A stretch of DNA of 11,069 bases from an uncultured Candidatus Melainabacteria bacterium (GCA_934754735.1 CAKVJE010000062.1:1-11069); one strand, 5' to 3'. Positions 1 through 6,611 are shown, numbered from the stretch's first letter. A program made the numbers and translations. Notes: generated from the sequence alone by a model not told the origin.

Positions 1-52
1 TTTTTTCTTTGATAAGAGCTACCTTATCATTTTTGAAAGCTTTTGTTGACAT
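1..52 (-). CDS. rplJ: 50S ribosomal protein L10, N-terminal 17 codons (cut by window edge)
   Basis: An ATG at 52-50 on the minus strand opens a frame reading MSTKAFKNDKVALIKEK that runs off the left edge. AAGGAG lies 8 nt upstream, so the start is well supported. The pattern of a basic N terminus followed by K-x-x-x-V-x-x-I-K-E-K matches the first helix of bacterial L10, the stalk-base protein that binds L7/L12 and 23S rRNA. A long structured leader with its own strong promoter precedes it, as is usual for L10 operons that are autoregulated by L10-L12. Only 17 residues are visible, so the identity rests on this short match and the leader. Another small basic protein cannot be excluded. Confidence 0.55.
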   Translation of the reverse strand, partial: MSTKAFKNDKVALIKEK

Positions 53-252
53 TTTTTGCTCCTTTGTTATATTTTTTTCGGATTAATTTCCGTTCGACCT
101 GTTAAACTAAAAAAGATTTCGCAATCTTTTCTTAATCGCAAAATCCAATACAAATCTTTTAAATAAATGCTATTTACTTTTTGTTTTCGGATAATCTAGG
201 CTAGCCTTTTTATGTTTAAATCCTAACAGGATACTAACTGTCTGCGATTACA
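53..252 (-). ncRNA. Structured mRNA leader upstream of rplJ, candidate L10 leader
   Basis: About 200 nt lie between the predicted transcription start (near 252) and the ATG at 52, with no plausible ORF. In the minus-strand RNA, CCUGUUAG (230-223) can pair with UUAACAGG (105-98) over 8 positions, including one G-U. This encloses an inner region with a hairpin at 130-111. GGAUU and AAUCC blocks in the interior could add a second closing helix. A long leader with a large closed multi-helix domain just before rplJ fits the known L10 leader class, in which L10-L12 binds and represses its own operon. I cannot confirm the kink-turn consensus by eye. Confidence 0.45.
111..130 (-). promoter_or_regulatory. 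GNRA-capped hairpin followed by U-run inside the leader, possible attenuator
   Basis: In the minus-strand RNA, AAAAGAUU and AAUCUUUU form a perfect 8-bp stem capped by GCGA, a GNRA tetraloop. It runs directly into further U residues (six consecutive U in all, including the stem end). The stem is A-U rich with only one G-C pair, so on its own it would be a weak intrinsic terminator. It could instead be a leader structural element. Position, mid-leader and about 60 nt before the ATG, suits an attenuator or a protein-binding helix. Confidence 0.4.
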
Positions 253-258
253 AATACA

Positions 259-287
259 TTTATACCATGCATAAAATACACTGTCAA
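259..287 (-). promoter_or_regulatory. Strong sigma-70-type promoter for the rplJ leader
   Basis: On the minus strand a perfect TTGACA (-35, at 287-282) is separated by 17 bp from TATAAA (-10, at 264-259), with TGG just before the -10 (extended -10 TGn). This is the best promoter in the window. Transcription would begin near 252. Such strength suits a ribosomal-protein operon. It also shows that the gene at 52-1 is not simply read through from upstream genes, because a terminator at 323-355 lies behind it. Confidence 0.8.
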
Positions 288-322
288 TGTGTATGTAAAG
301 TTATATGAATTTGATTAATTAA

Positions 323-355
323 AAATGGGCGCAATGTGAAACATTGCGCCCATTT
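323..355 (-). terminator. Intrinsic terminator of the 376-687 gene
   Basis: A perfect 15-bp inverted repeat, AAATGGGCGCAATGT (323-337) and its complement (341-355), encloses a 3-nt loop. On the minus strand the stem ends in TTTTT followed by AATTAA, the classic intrinsic terminator form, and it lies about 20 nt after the stop codon of the small exported protein. The other strand also has a T-rich tail (TTTCTTTAT), so it could work in both directions, but no plus-strand gene ends here. Confidence 0.9.
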
Positions 356-375
356 CTTTATAAAACATAAAAATC

Positions 376-687
376 TTATTTTTTCAAAGATTTCCAATAA
401 TCAGCTTCAGACTTGATAGCATTTTTTGTTGCTTCGTGTCTTGCTTTTGCATCTTTCTTTTGTTGTTCGTATTTTGCTTGACGAGCTTCTTGTTGTTTTT
501 TGTATTCTGCTTGTTTTTTAGCATTAGCTTTTTGTTGAGCTTCAGCTCTAGCATTCAATTCTTTTTCCTTTGTTGTAATTGGAGCTAGTTTTTTGTCCAC
601 ATAATTCTGTAATCTTGATTCTGCTGCAGATGCTGCCAATGTAGAAGTTAGTGCAATCAACATTAATACTGATAATACTTTTTTCAT
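376..687 (-). CDS. Small exported Lys/Gln/Ala-rich coiled-coil protein, function unknown
   Basis: The 103-aa product begins with a textbook signal peptide: MKK, a hydrophobic core to about residue 17, and small residues ASAA at 19-22 before ESRLQ, so signal peptidase I cleavage is likely near residue 22. The remaining 81 residues are rich in Lys, Gln, Ala and Glu with no Cys and almost no large hydrophobic residues after residue 45, giving a predicted long single helix or coiled coil with net charge about +10. QAEYKKQQEA and RQAKYEQQKK (about 58-77) look like adjacent related segments. It ends in the aromatic patch ADYWKSLKK. AAGGAG sits 7 nt before the ATG. It is monocistronic, with its own promoter and strong terminator, suggesting abundant expression. 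A Skp-like periplasmic chaperone or an envelope/DNA-binding spacer are only guesses. I do not recognise the family. Confidence 0.8.
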   Translation of the reverse strand: MKKVLSVLMLIALTSTLAASAAESRLQNYVDKKLAPITTKEKELNARAEAQQKANAKKQAEYKKQQEARQAKYEQQKKDAKARHEATKNAIKSEADYWKSLKK

Positions 688-727
688 TTTAAAACTCCTT
701 TCTTATATCAAAATTATTTGTAAAAGA

Positions 728-756
728 ATTTTAAAATACTTTTTTTTATTTTTCAA
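728..756 (-). promoter_or_regulatory. Promoter for the small exported protein
   Basis: On the minus strand TTGAAA (756-751) and TAAAAT (733-728) are separated by exactly 17 bp, each one mismatch from consensus. The predicted start near 721 gives a 5' UTR of about 34 nt that contains the AAGGAG ribosome-binding site. The -35 box lies 1 bp from the -10 box of the divergent plus-strand promoter. Confidence 0.65.
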
Positions 757-757
757 G

Positions 758-772
758 TATAATGTTTTTATG
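758..772 (+). promoter_or_regulatory. -10 box fused to the start codon of the glycosyltransferase gene (leaderless start)
   Basis: A perfect TATAAT (758-763) is followed by GTTTTT and then the ATG at 770-772. A transcript starting 6-7 nt after the -10 would begin at or next to the ATG, and there is no Shine-Dalgarno sequence upstream. The -35 region (around 735-740, AATACT) is poor. The same 15 nt occur at uvrB (2570-2584). Confidence 0.6.
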
Positions 773-1489
773 AGTGTTGAATTACTAGGTTATAATGTAG
801 ATGATTATACGTTCGACGAAGCGATTATTAAAGCTAAAAGTCTTATTGACGGTCAGCATGTTTCGCAAGTCGTAACAATTAATCCGGAAATGTTTCAAGA
901 AGCTGAGAAAAATCCGAATTTCTCAAACATTGTTAAAGAAGCCGAAATGGTTATTCCTGACGGAATTGGCGTAAAAATCGCGCTTCAAATGACAGGCAAG
1001 AAAGCTAATCGAATTCCCGGAATTGATTTTGCAAAAAAACTTCTTCAAGAAGCTGCTGTTAGTGGAATTCCTGTTGCAATAATCGGTTCTAAAGAAGAAG
1101 TTGTGGTTAAAGCTGTTGAAAATTTGCAAAATGAAATTAATGGCTTGAATATCGTATATTATCATAACGGTTACTTTAAAGACGATGTGCTGATTTATGA
1201 CGAACTTAAAAATAAATCACCAAAGCTAATATTGGTAGCACTTGGTTCTCCTCGCCAAGAAGAATTTATATATAACGCTAAAAGACTGCTTAATCCGGCG
1301 TTAATGGTAGGTATCGGCGGAAGCTTAGATGTTTGGTCAGGTTCAGTTAAGCGCGCACCGAAGATTTTTCAAAAATTAGGTTTAGAATGGTTATATAGGA
1401 CAGTTTCTCAGCCTTCAAGGTTTAAGAGAATATTCCCTACTTTACCGTTATTTTTGTTAAAAGTTATTAATTATAAGGATAAAATTTAA
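770..1489 (+). CDS. WecG/TagA/CpsF family glycosyltransferase (GT26)
   Basis: This 239-aa protein matches the GT26 family, whose members add N-acetylmannosamine, N-acetylmannosaminuronate or another sugar to an undecaprenyl-linked intermediate at the inner face of the membrane during teichoic acid, enterobacterial common antigen or exopolysaccharide synthesis. The family signature is visible: T36-x-N38-P-E, then IPDGIG with D64, then IPGIDF. T36/N38/D64 correspond closely to the reported active-site Thr37/Asn39/Asp65 of Thermoanaerobacter TagA. The later blocks LVALGSPRQEEF and GIGGSLDVWSG also fit. The C-terminal tail (about 205-239, basic and hydrophobic) resembles the membrane-contacting appendage of TagA. 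Length is normal (about 240). The start is fixed by the family N terminus. It has no ribosome-binding site and is probably leaderless. The donor and acceptor cannot be told from sequence. It is followed without a gap by the transketolase half. Confidence 0.88.
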   Translation: MSVELLGYNVDDYTFDEAIIKAKSLIDGQHVSQVVTINPEMFQEAEKNPNFSNIVKEAEMVIPDGIGVKIALQMTGKKANRIPGIDFAKKLLQEAAVSGIPVAIIGSKEEVVVKAVENLQNEINGLNIVYYHNGYFKDDVLIYDELKNKSPKLILVALGSPRQEEFIYNAKRLLNPALMVGIGGSLDVWSGSVKRAPKIFQKLGLEWLYRTVSQPSRFKRIFPTLPLFLLKVINYKDKI

Positions 1490-2326
1490 ATGTTGACAGA
1501 TTTAGAGATTAATGAATTGAAAAAATTTGCTTGTGAGACAAGAAAAAACATTGTTAAAATGGTACATAATGCCAAATCCGGTCATCCGGGCGGATCTTTA
1601 TCGGCGGTTGATATTATGGCGGTTTTATACAATAAATCTCTAAATATTCCTAAAGAATGGGATAAGTCAGCGGATTTTGAAAATAGAGACAGGTTTATCC
1701 TTTCTAAAGGGCATGCTTCTCCGTTATTGTATTCTGTATTAGCTCAACATGGTTTGTTTCCTCAAGAAGATTTAATGGGCTTCAGAAAATTTGGTACAAA
1801 ATTGCAAGGACATCCGGCAAAAGGATATGTTCCCGGAGTTGAAACTTCAACAGGCTCTTTAGGTCAGGGACTTTCTATCGGTTGTGGTATGGCATTAGGC
1901 TTAAAACTTAAAAATAATCCTGCACATGTTGTTGTTTATACCGGCGACGGTGAATTACAAGAAGGTTCTTGCTGGGAAGCATTTATGCAAGCTGCACACA
2001 GAAATTTAAACAACTTGATTGCAATTATTGATAGAAACAGACTTCAAATCGACGGTTGCACAGAAAATGTAATGGCTTTAGATAATTTGCATGATAAATT
2101 AAAAGCTTTCAACTGGAATGTCTTGGAAATCGACGGTCATGATTATGAAGAAATTTATGAAGCTGTAGAAAAGGCTAAAAAATCAGATAGACCTTGTGCA
2201 ATTATTGCACATACAACAAAAGGTAAAGGTTGCTCATTTATGGAAAATCAAGCAGGCTGGCATGGTAAAGCTCCTAATGATGAGCAATTGGAATGTGCAA
2301 TTAAAGAATTTGAAGGAGAAGTATAA
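1490..2326 (+). CDS. Transketolase N-terminal subunit (thiamine diphosphate-binding half)
   Basis: The 278-aa product is the N-terminal half of transketolase, which moves two-carbon ketol units between sugar phosphates in the pentose phosphate pathway. Seen in order: GHPGGSLS (31-38), LSKGHA (71-76), GHP (107-109), TGSLGQGL (121-128), the thiamine diphosphate/Mg motif GDGE (152-155) through N183, and WHGK (257-260). Catalytic-site histidines H32, H75, H108 and H258 are all present. The protein stops after this domain and lacks the pyrimidine-binding and C-terminal domains. Split transketolases are common, but the partner half normally follows directly, and here the next gene is an unrelated 71-aa protein. 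The ATG abuts the stop codon of the glycosyltransferase (TAA-ATG), with AAGGAT 9 nt upstream, so it is co-transcribed. It could be mistaken for a truncated gene, but clean termination with a coupled downstream gene argues for a real split subunit. Confidence 0.9.
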   Translation: MLTDLEINELKKFACETRKNIVKMVHNAKSGHPGGSLSAVDIMAVLYNKSLNIPKEWDKSADFENRDRFILSKGHASPLLYSVLAQHGLFPQEDLMGFRKFGTKLQGHPAKGYVPGVETSTGSLGQGLSIGCGMALGLKLKNNPAHVVVYTGDGELQEGSCWEAFMQAAHRNLNNLIAIIDRNRLQIDGCTENVMALDNLHDKLKAFNWNVLEIDGHDYEEIYEAVEKAKKSDRPCAIIAHTTKGKGCSFMENQAGWHGKAPNDEQLECAIKEFEGEV

Positions 2327-2541
2327 TGGACGAAAATATTAAAACTTGTCCTTTTGCGGAAAACCGAGTTTGCAACGATACTTGTCCGCTATATATTTCT
2401 CCCGACGAGTTGAATGAATTTGTTGTTGCAAGACTATCTTCTATAGGCGTTTTAGATAGAGCTAACGGCGAATGCTCTCTTAAACTGCTCGCTTTAAGTC
2501 AAGGCAGAGCAATATTCGAAAATACAAACACTCGAGGATAG
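2326..2541 (+). CDS. Small four-cysteine protein, possible metal-binding, function unknown
   Basis: This 71-aa protein starts on the last base of the transketolase stop codon (TAATG), so it is translationally coupled. Cysteines at 8, 16, 20 and 50 (TCPFAENRVCNDTCPLY, then GECSLKL) give a CPF-x6-C-x3-CPLY...C-x-L pattern. The same general layout occurs in small proteins of Firmicutes and related bacteria that I know only as uncharacterised, and four cysteines could bind Zn or an iron-sulfur cluster. There is no signal peptide and no membrane segment, so it is probably cytoplasmic. The segment from about 26 to 45 is predicted helical. Coupling to the transketolase half is the only functional hint. 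The gene appears intact. Confidence 0.75.
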   Translation: MDENIKTCPFAENRVCNDTCPLYISPDELNEFVVARLSSIGVLDRANGECSLKLLALSQGRAIFENTNTRG

Positions 2542-2544
2542 AGT

Positions 2545-2584
2545 TTGAAATAAAAACATTTATAGGTGCTATAATGTTTTTATG
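2545..2584 (+). promoter_or_regulatory. uvrB promoter, -10 box fused to the start codon (leaderless start)
   Basis: TTGAAA (2545-2550) is followed after 19 bp by a perfect TATAAT (2570-2575) carrying the extended -10 element TGC. GTTTTT then leads directly to the uvrB ATG at 2582. No Shine-Dalgarno sequence exists. The 15 nt from TATAAT to ATG are identical to those at 758-772. I see no LexA-type palindrome nearby. Confidence 0.65.
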
Positions 2585-4564
2585 GAAAGAAAATTTGAAT
2601 TGGTATCGAAATATAAGCCGTCAGGTGACCAGCCAAAGGCGATTGAAGAACTTGTAGAAGGACTTAAAGAAGGCGACGACGCGCAAACGCTTCTTGGTAT
2701 TACAGGTTCAGGTAAAACATTCACTATTGCAAACGTAATTCAAGAAATTCAAAAACCGACGCTTATTATTGCACACAACAAAACCCTAGCGGCACAGCTT
2801 TATAACGAGTTTAAAGAGCTTTTTCCAAACAATGCGGTTGAATATTTTATTTCATATTACGATTATTATCAACCTGAAGCTTATATTCCACGCACAGATA
2901 CTTATATTGAAAAATCTGCAAGTATAAATGAAGAAATAGACAGACTTCGTCACAACACAACTCGAAGTCTTTACGAAAGAAATGATGTCATAATTGTTGC
3001 TTCTGTAAGTTGTATTTATGGTTTGGGTTTGCCTGAAAGTTATTTTAAAGGCACAATTCAGATTAAAGTCGGCGATACTTTAGATAGAGGCGATTTAATT
3101 AAACATCTTGTAATGACGCAATACACAAGAAATGACCTTGTTTTGGAGCGTTCAACTTTTAGAGCAAGAGGCGATATTTTAGAAATCATGCCGGCCTATG
3201 AAAAAATTATTACAAGAATTTATTTCTTTGGTGATGAAATCGAAAAAATCGTTAAGATTGATAATTTGACCGGTGAAATTATCGAAGCACCTGAGTCTGT
3301 AATGATTTATCCGGCTGTGCATTATATCGCTTATGATGAAAATGAAGACGAAACTATTTCAATGATTAAAACAGAACTAAAAAATCGTGTAGTTGAATTA
3401 GAAAGTGAAAATAAGATTTTAGAATCTCAACGACTCCAGCAGAGAGTTAAATACGATATTGAGATGATTAAGGAGATGGGGTATTGTTCAGGAATTGAAA
3501 ACTATTCGCGTATTATTGAACGCCGTCCTGTAGGTTCAGCTCCGGCAACGCTTTTAGACTATTTTCAAACAGATTTTTTAACAGTAATTGATGAATCTCA
3601 CGTTACGCTTCCACAGCTTAACGGGATGTACCACGGTGATGCGGCGCGCAAAAAAACACTTGTTGATTTTGGGTTTAGATTACCTTGCGCGAAGGATAAC
3701 AGACCTCTTAAGAGTGAAGAATTTTTTGCAAAAGTCGGACAAAAAATTTATATTTCCGCAACTCCGGGGGATTTTGAAAAGAAAACTTCTGAACAAATGG
3801 TTGAACAAATTATTCGTCCGACAGGATTGGTTGACCCTAAAATCAGCGTTCGCCCGATTGAAACACAAATTGGTGATTTGAAAATTGAAATTGAAAAACG
3901 CGCTAAAAAAGAAGAAAGAGTTTTGATTACAACTCTTACAAAGCGTATGGCGGAAGATTTATGCGACTTTTTCTTGCAAGAAGGTATTCGAGTAAGATAT
4001 TTGCATAGCGGAATTAAATCAATCGAACGTGTCGAAATCTTGAGAGATTTAAGACTCGGAGAATTTGACGTTTTGATTGGCGTAAACTTGCTTAGAGAAG
4101 GTTTGGATATTCCGGAAGTTTCACTTGTGGCAATTATGGACGCGGATAAAGAAGGATTTTTGCGTTCAGAAACAAGCTTAATTCAGACAATCGGACGTGC
4201 TGCTCGTAACGCTTGCGGTGAAGTTATTATGTATGCGGATAAAATAACTGATTCTATGCAAAAAGCAATTGACGAAACAAACCGCAGAAGAGAGATTCAA
4301 CTTGCGCATAACAAAAAATTCGGAATTATTCCACAGACTATTAAAAAACCGATTGAAAACAACTTGCTTTCTCTAGTTGCAAGTTATAGAGATTTTGAAG
4401 ATATTGTTGCGGAAGAAATGGTTGACTTGGGTATTGATAAAAAAGATTTACCTAAACTTATCAATAAATTGGAAAAAGATATGCATAAGGCTGCTAAGAT
4501 TCTTGATTTTGAACGCGCGGCGGAAATCAGAGATAAGCTTAAAAAGTTAAGAGAAATGGTGTAG
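2582..4564 (+). CDS. uvrB: Excinuclease ABC subunit B
   Basis: UvrB is the damage-verifying helicase-like subunit of nucleotide excision repair. It is loaded by UvrA and positions UvrC for incision. The 660-aa product is full length. It begins [17 protein letters not shown], the conserved family N terminus. Walker A is GITGSGKT (39-46). The damage-probing beta-hairpin region [12 protein letters not shown] lies at 92-103. The Walker B-type DESH is at 337-340, motif V ([14 protein letters not shown]) near 500, and the arginine-finger motif QTIGRAARN at 535-543. The C-terminal UVR domain, which contacts UvrA and UvrC, covers roughly 622-657. All key residues look intact. It sits apart from the upstream genes with its own promoter and probably has a leaderless mRNA. 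It converges on the next gene with only 2 bp between stop codons. Confidence 0.98.
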   Translation: MERKFELVSKYKPSGDQPKAIEELVEGLKEGDDAQTLLGITGSGKTFTIANVIQEIQKPTLIIAHNKTLAAQLYNEFKELFPNNAVEYFISYYDYYQPEAYIPRTDTYIEKSASINEEIDRLRHNTTRSLYERNDVIIVASVSCIYGLGLPESYFKGTIQIKVGDTLDRGDLIKHLVMTQYTRNDLVLERSTFRARGDILEIMPAYEKIITRIYFFGDEIEKIVKIDNLTGEIIEAPESVMIYPAVHYIAYDENEDETISMIKTELKNRVVELESENKILESQRLQQRVKYDIEMIKEMGYCSGIENYSRIIERRPVGSAPATLLDYFQTDFLTVIDESHVTLPQLNGMYHGDAARKKTLVDFGFRLPCAKDNRPLKSEEFFAKVGQKIYISATPGDFEKKTSEQMVEQIIRPTGLVDPKISVRPIETQIGDLKIEIEKRAKKEERVLITTLTKRMAEDLCDFFLQEGIRVRYLHSGIKSIERVEILRDLRLGEFDVLIGVNLLREGLDIPEVSLVAIMDADKEGFLRSETSLIQTIGRAARNACGEVIMYADKITDSMQKAIDETNRRREIQLAHNKKFGIIPQTIKKPIENNLLSLVASYRDFEDIVAEEMVDLGIDKKDLPKLINKLEKDMHKAAKILDFERAAEIRDKLKKLREMV

Positions 4565-4566
4565 TT

Positions 4567-5622
4567 TTATTTAAAAGCTCCGCCTAGGTAGTTGAATAAT
4601 TTTTCTTCTTCCGGAGAAAGTCCTTTTAATATTTTCTTAGTATATAGTTCACAATGAACTTCTAGTGCGAAATTGCCTGCTGCATATTCAGAAACATTGT
4701 TTGCCGTTTCCTGCATTTCTTCTGGTATCATTTTTGTTCTAAATGCTAATGTCATTGGCTGTGTTGTGTGTAATATTTCATGAGCAATCAAATGTTTCAA
4801 ATCAAATTCAAATGCCATATTATCTAGATCAGGGTTTACTATAATAGCTTCTCCTTGACTTGTTTTAGCATTCCAACCGCAGAATAAATCTTCTTGCGCG
4901 TTTCCTATAACAATTTTAGGAATTTTAATGCCGTTTTTGCTTATAATCTCAAATACTTCTTTGCAATTTTGTGCAAACTCAATATTATTATCGCAATACA
5001 ATTCTTCTATGTCATATTTTTGTTGTAATTCTTTTTTTATTTTTAGAACTTCCTTATCTGTATCTTTTTGGGATGTTAATTTTAGCAACGGTAACATTTT
5101 ATCGCCCGTTTCTATTTCCTTCTTATTTAAGAATGCATCTATTTCCGGATTAAAATTTTGGTCTTGAGTTCTGTCTGCAATATCAAATGCATCATCTGAC
5201 ATTATGTCCGTATAATTGTTGATAATTCTTGATGCAATACATTGTACATTTAAATCAACATCTTTAATCGAATGAGAGTTTTTAATGTCTTCTATTAAAT
5301 CAATTCGGCCTTCTTCTTTGCATTCATCGTAATGGTTGTCTTCTAAAAATTTAATCAATTTTTCTTTGTAAGAGTTTAAATTGCCACTTTCTTTAGACTT
5401 CATAACATCATCTAAAGTTATTTTTTGTGGTTTAGAAACTTTTGCCATAAGTCCGGCAATAATTCCGCTTAGAGCAAGACCTGTTGCATATTGAACCTTT
5501 TTTGAGCTAATTTCTAAACTATCGCAAGCTAGTTGTTTTGCGCCTTTTGGCATGCCGGCTTTAAAAGCAGGAGCTTGTTGTTTTTGAATTTGAACGGGAG
5601 AATAATGTATATTTGTAATCAT
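4567..5622 (-). CDS. Uncharacterised HExxH (zincin-like) protein with N-terminal FKA motif and one hydrophobic segment
   Basis: I chose the ATG at 5622 (351 aa). An in-frame TTG at 5649 would add nine residues but has no ribosome-binding site. Numbering from the ATG, a disordered N terminus contains QQAPAFKAG (15-23), followed by one hydrophobic segment, YATGLALSGIIAGLMAKV (45-62). A long charged region then leads to a C-terminal domain with LIAHEILHTTQP, where H281-E282-x-x-H285 is the zinc-binding and catalytic motif of gluzincin-type metallopeptidases. Glu321 and Glu325 (EVHCE), 36 and 40 residues after H285, could supply the third zinc ligand on a helix. The fold is inferred from this motif alone. 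A membrane-anchored protease-like domain is the simplest reading. I do not know the family or substrate. No clear Shine-Dalgarno sequence precedes the ATG, and no convincing promoter is visible in 5623-5700. Confidence 0.75.
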   Translation of the reverse strand: MITNIHYSPVQIQKQQAPAFKAGMPKGAKQLACDSLEISSKKVQYATGLALSGIIAGLMAKVSKPQKITLDDVMKSKESGNLNSYKEKLIKFLEDNHYDECKEEGRIDLIEDIKNSHSIKDVDLNVQCIASRIINNYTDIMSDDAFDIADRTQDQNFNPEIDAFLNKKEIETGDKMLPLLKLTSQKDTDKEVLKIKKELQQKYDIEELYCDNNIEFAQNCKEVFEIISKNGIKIPKIVIGNAQEDLFCGWNAKTSQGEAIIVNPDLDNMAFEFDLKHLIAHEILHTTQPMTLAFRTKMIPEEMQETANNVSEYAAGNFALEVHCELYTKKILKGLSPEEEKLFNYLGGAFK

Positions 5623-5735
5623 ACATTCAGTAAAACAGGTAAATAACAATAATTGCCTTTTATGTAAAGAAGTGTTAATTTTATTTTGTTATATTTAAAA
5701 GAAGTGTCTTATTTTTAATCAAACTTAATACTTTA

Positions 5736-5764
5736 TTCTAACTTTGGCATGTTTATAGTATTAT
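5736..5764 (+). promoter_or_regulatory. Tentative promoter for lpxI-lpxB
   Basis: TATTAT (5759-5764), or the overlapping TATAGT (5754-5759), could serve as a -10 box. For the first, the hexamer 17 bp upstream is TTCTAA, a weak -35. The stretch lies between the divergent start at 5622 and the lpxI start at 5794, where a promoter is needed, but the match is poor. Confidence 0.3.
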
Positions 5765-5793
5765 TAGAAAAAAGTTGGAGGAAAGATTTTATA

Positions 5794-6609
5794 ATGTCAG
5801 TAGCATTAGAACAAAAACAAGGTTTGATTGCAGGCGATGGACTTTTACCTGTAAAAATGGCTCAATATGCGAAAGAAAACGGATTTGATGTCGTTGCAAT
5901 TTCTTTATCAAATGATAATTATGCGCAACTAAAAAAATACTGTTCAAAAGTTTATTCGTTCTGTCCCGGAGAAGTACAAAAAATAGAAGATACTTTGAAA
6001 GCAGAAGGTGTTAAACAGATTACATTTTTAGGAAAAGTTAGCAAAACTATTTTGATTAAGCGTCCAAAATTTGATGCTCGCGCACTTGATTTCATCAAAA
6101 AAGCAATCAGACTTAATGATGATAAAGTTATGCTAATGATTATTGAAGAATTAGAGAAGATTGGCATTACAATCTTAGACCAAACCTTATTTATAAAGAA
6201 TTTAATGATTCCATCCGGAATTTTAGGCAAAGTTCAACCGACTCAAGAACAAGTTGATGATGTAAACTACGGTTACTGGTTAGCCAAAGAAACAGGCAAA
6301 CTGGATGTTGGACAATCTGTAATTATCAAAGACAAAATGGTTATGGCAGTTGAAGCAATCGAAGGTACAGATAAATGCATCAAACGCGGCTGTAAAATTG
6401 CAAAGAAAAATTCAAGAGTTATAAAAGTTGCAAAACCTTCTCAAGATAAGAGATTTGACATTCCTGCAATCGGTTTAAGAACTTTAAAAACAATGCATAA
6501 ATACAAGGCTGATTTAATTGCGGTTGAAGCTGGCGAAACAATTATTGTGGATAGAGAAGAAGTTATTAAATATGCAAACAAGCATAACATTGTAGTAATG
6601 GCTGTTTAA
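5794..6609 (+). CDS. lpxI: UDP-2,3-diacylglucosamine pyrophosphatase LpxI (DUF1009 family)
   Basis: LpxI hydrolyses UDP-2,3-diacylglucosamine to lipid X and UMP, the fourth step of lipid A synthesis, and replaces the unrelated LpxH. I place the start at the ATG at 5794 (271 aa), which has GGAGG 12 nt upstream and begins a few residues before the family N terminus LIAGDGLLP (11-19). The ATG at 5749 has no ribosome-binding site and would add 15 atypical residues. Other family blocks are KLDVGQSVII (169-178), VEAIEGTDKCIKR (186-198) and KPSQDKRFDIPAIG (214-227). Asp222 in RFDIP is a plausible counterpart of the catalytically required Asp225 of Caulobacter LpxI (alignment inferred by eye). lpxB follows after 2 nt, as in other lpxI-bearing genomes, which strongly supports the assignment. 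Confidence 0.92.
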   Translation: MSVALEQKQGLIAGDGLLPVKMAQYAKENGFDVVAISLSNDNYAQLKKYCSKVYSFCPGEVQKIEDTLKAEGVKQITFLGKVSKTILIKRPKFDARALDFIKKAIRLNDDKVMLMIIEELEKIGITILDQTLFIKNLMIPSGILGKVQPTQEQVDDVNYGYWLAKETGKLDVGQSVIIKDKMVMAVEAIEGTDKCIKRGCKIAKKNSRVIKVAKPSQDKRFDIPAIGLRTLKTMHKYKADLIAVEAGETIIVDREEVIKYANKHNIVVMAV

Positions 6610-6611
6610 TT

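Noticed and set aside
198..207. AGGCTAGCCT perfect palindrome as a protein-binding site or terminator
   Set aside because: Ten bp with no loop cannot form a stable hairpin alone. It lies within the leader and may simply be part of its fold.
923..1165. Minus-strand open frame opposite the glycosyltransferase
   Set aside because: Shadow of a conserved GT26 gene. Its composition (Phe/Asn-rich) is typical of antisense frames in AT-rich genes.
2542..2581. LexA/SOS box in front of uvrB
   Set aside because: No CTGT-N8-ACAG or GAAC-N4-GTTC type palindrome is visible. The segment is explained by the promoter.
3588..3881. Open frames on both strands inside uvrB
   Set aside because: They overlap a fully conserved UvrB region in other frames and have no recognisable products.
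4928..5167. Plus-strand open frames opposite the HExxH gene
   Set aside because: They are antisense to a gene with a coherent motif, and their products have no signal of being real proteins.
5623..5649. Nine-residue N-terminal extension of the HExxH protein from a TTG codon
   Set aside because: No ribosome-binding site precedes the TTG, and the sequence MLFTCFTEC looks like an out-of-gene extension. The ATG at 5622 is simpler.
5749..5793. Fifteen-residue N-terminal extension of LpxI from an upstream ATG
   Set aside because: No ribosome-binding site. The GGAGG at 5777-5781 serves the ATG at 5794, and LpxI proteins begin close to the LIAGDG block.
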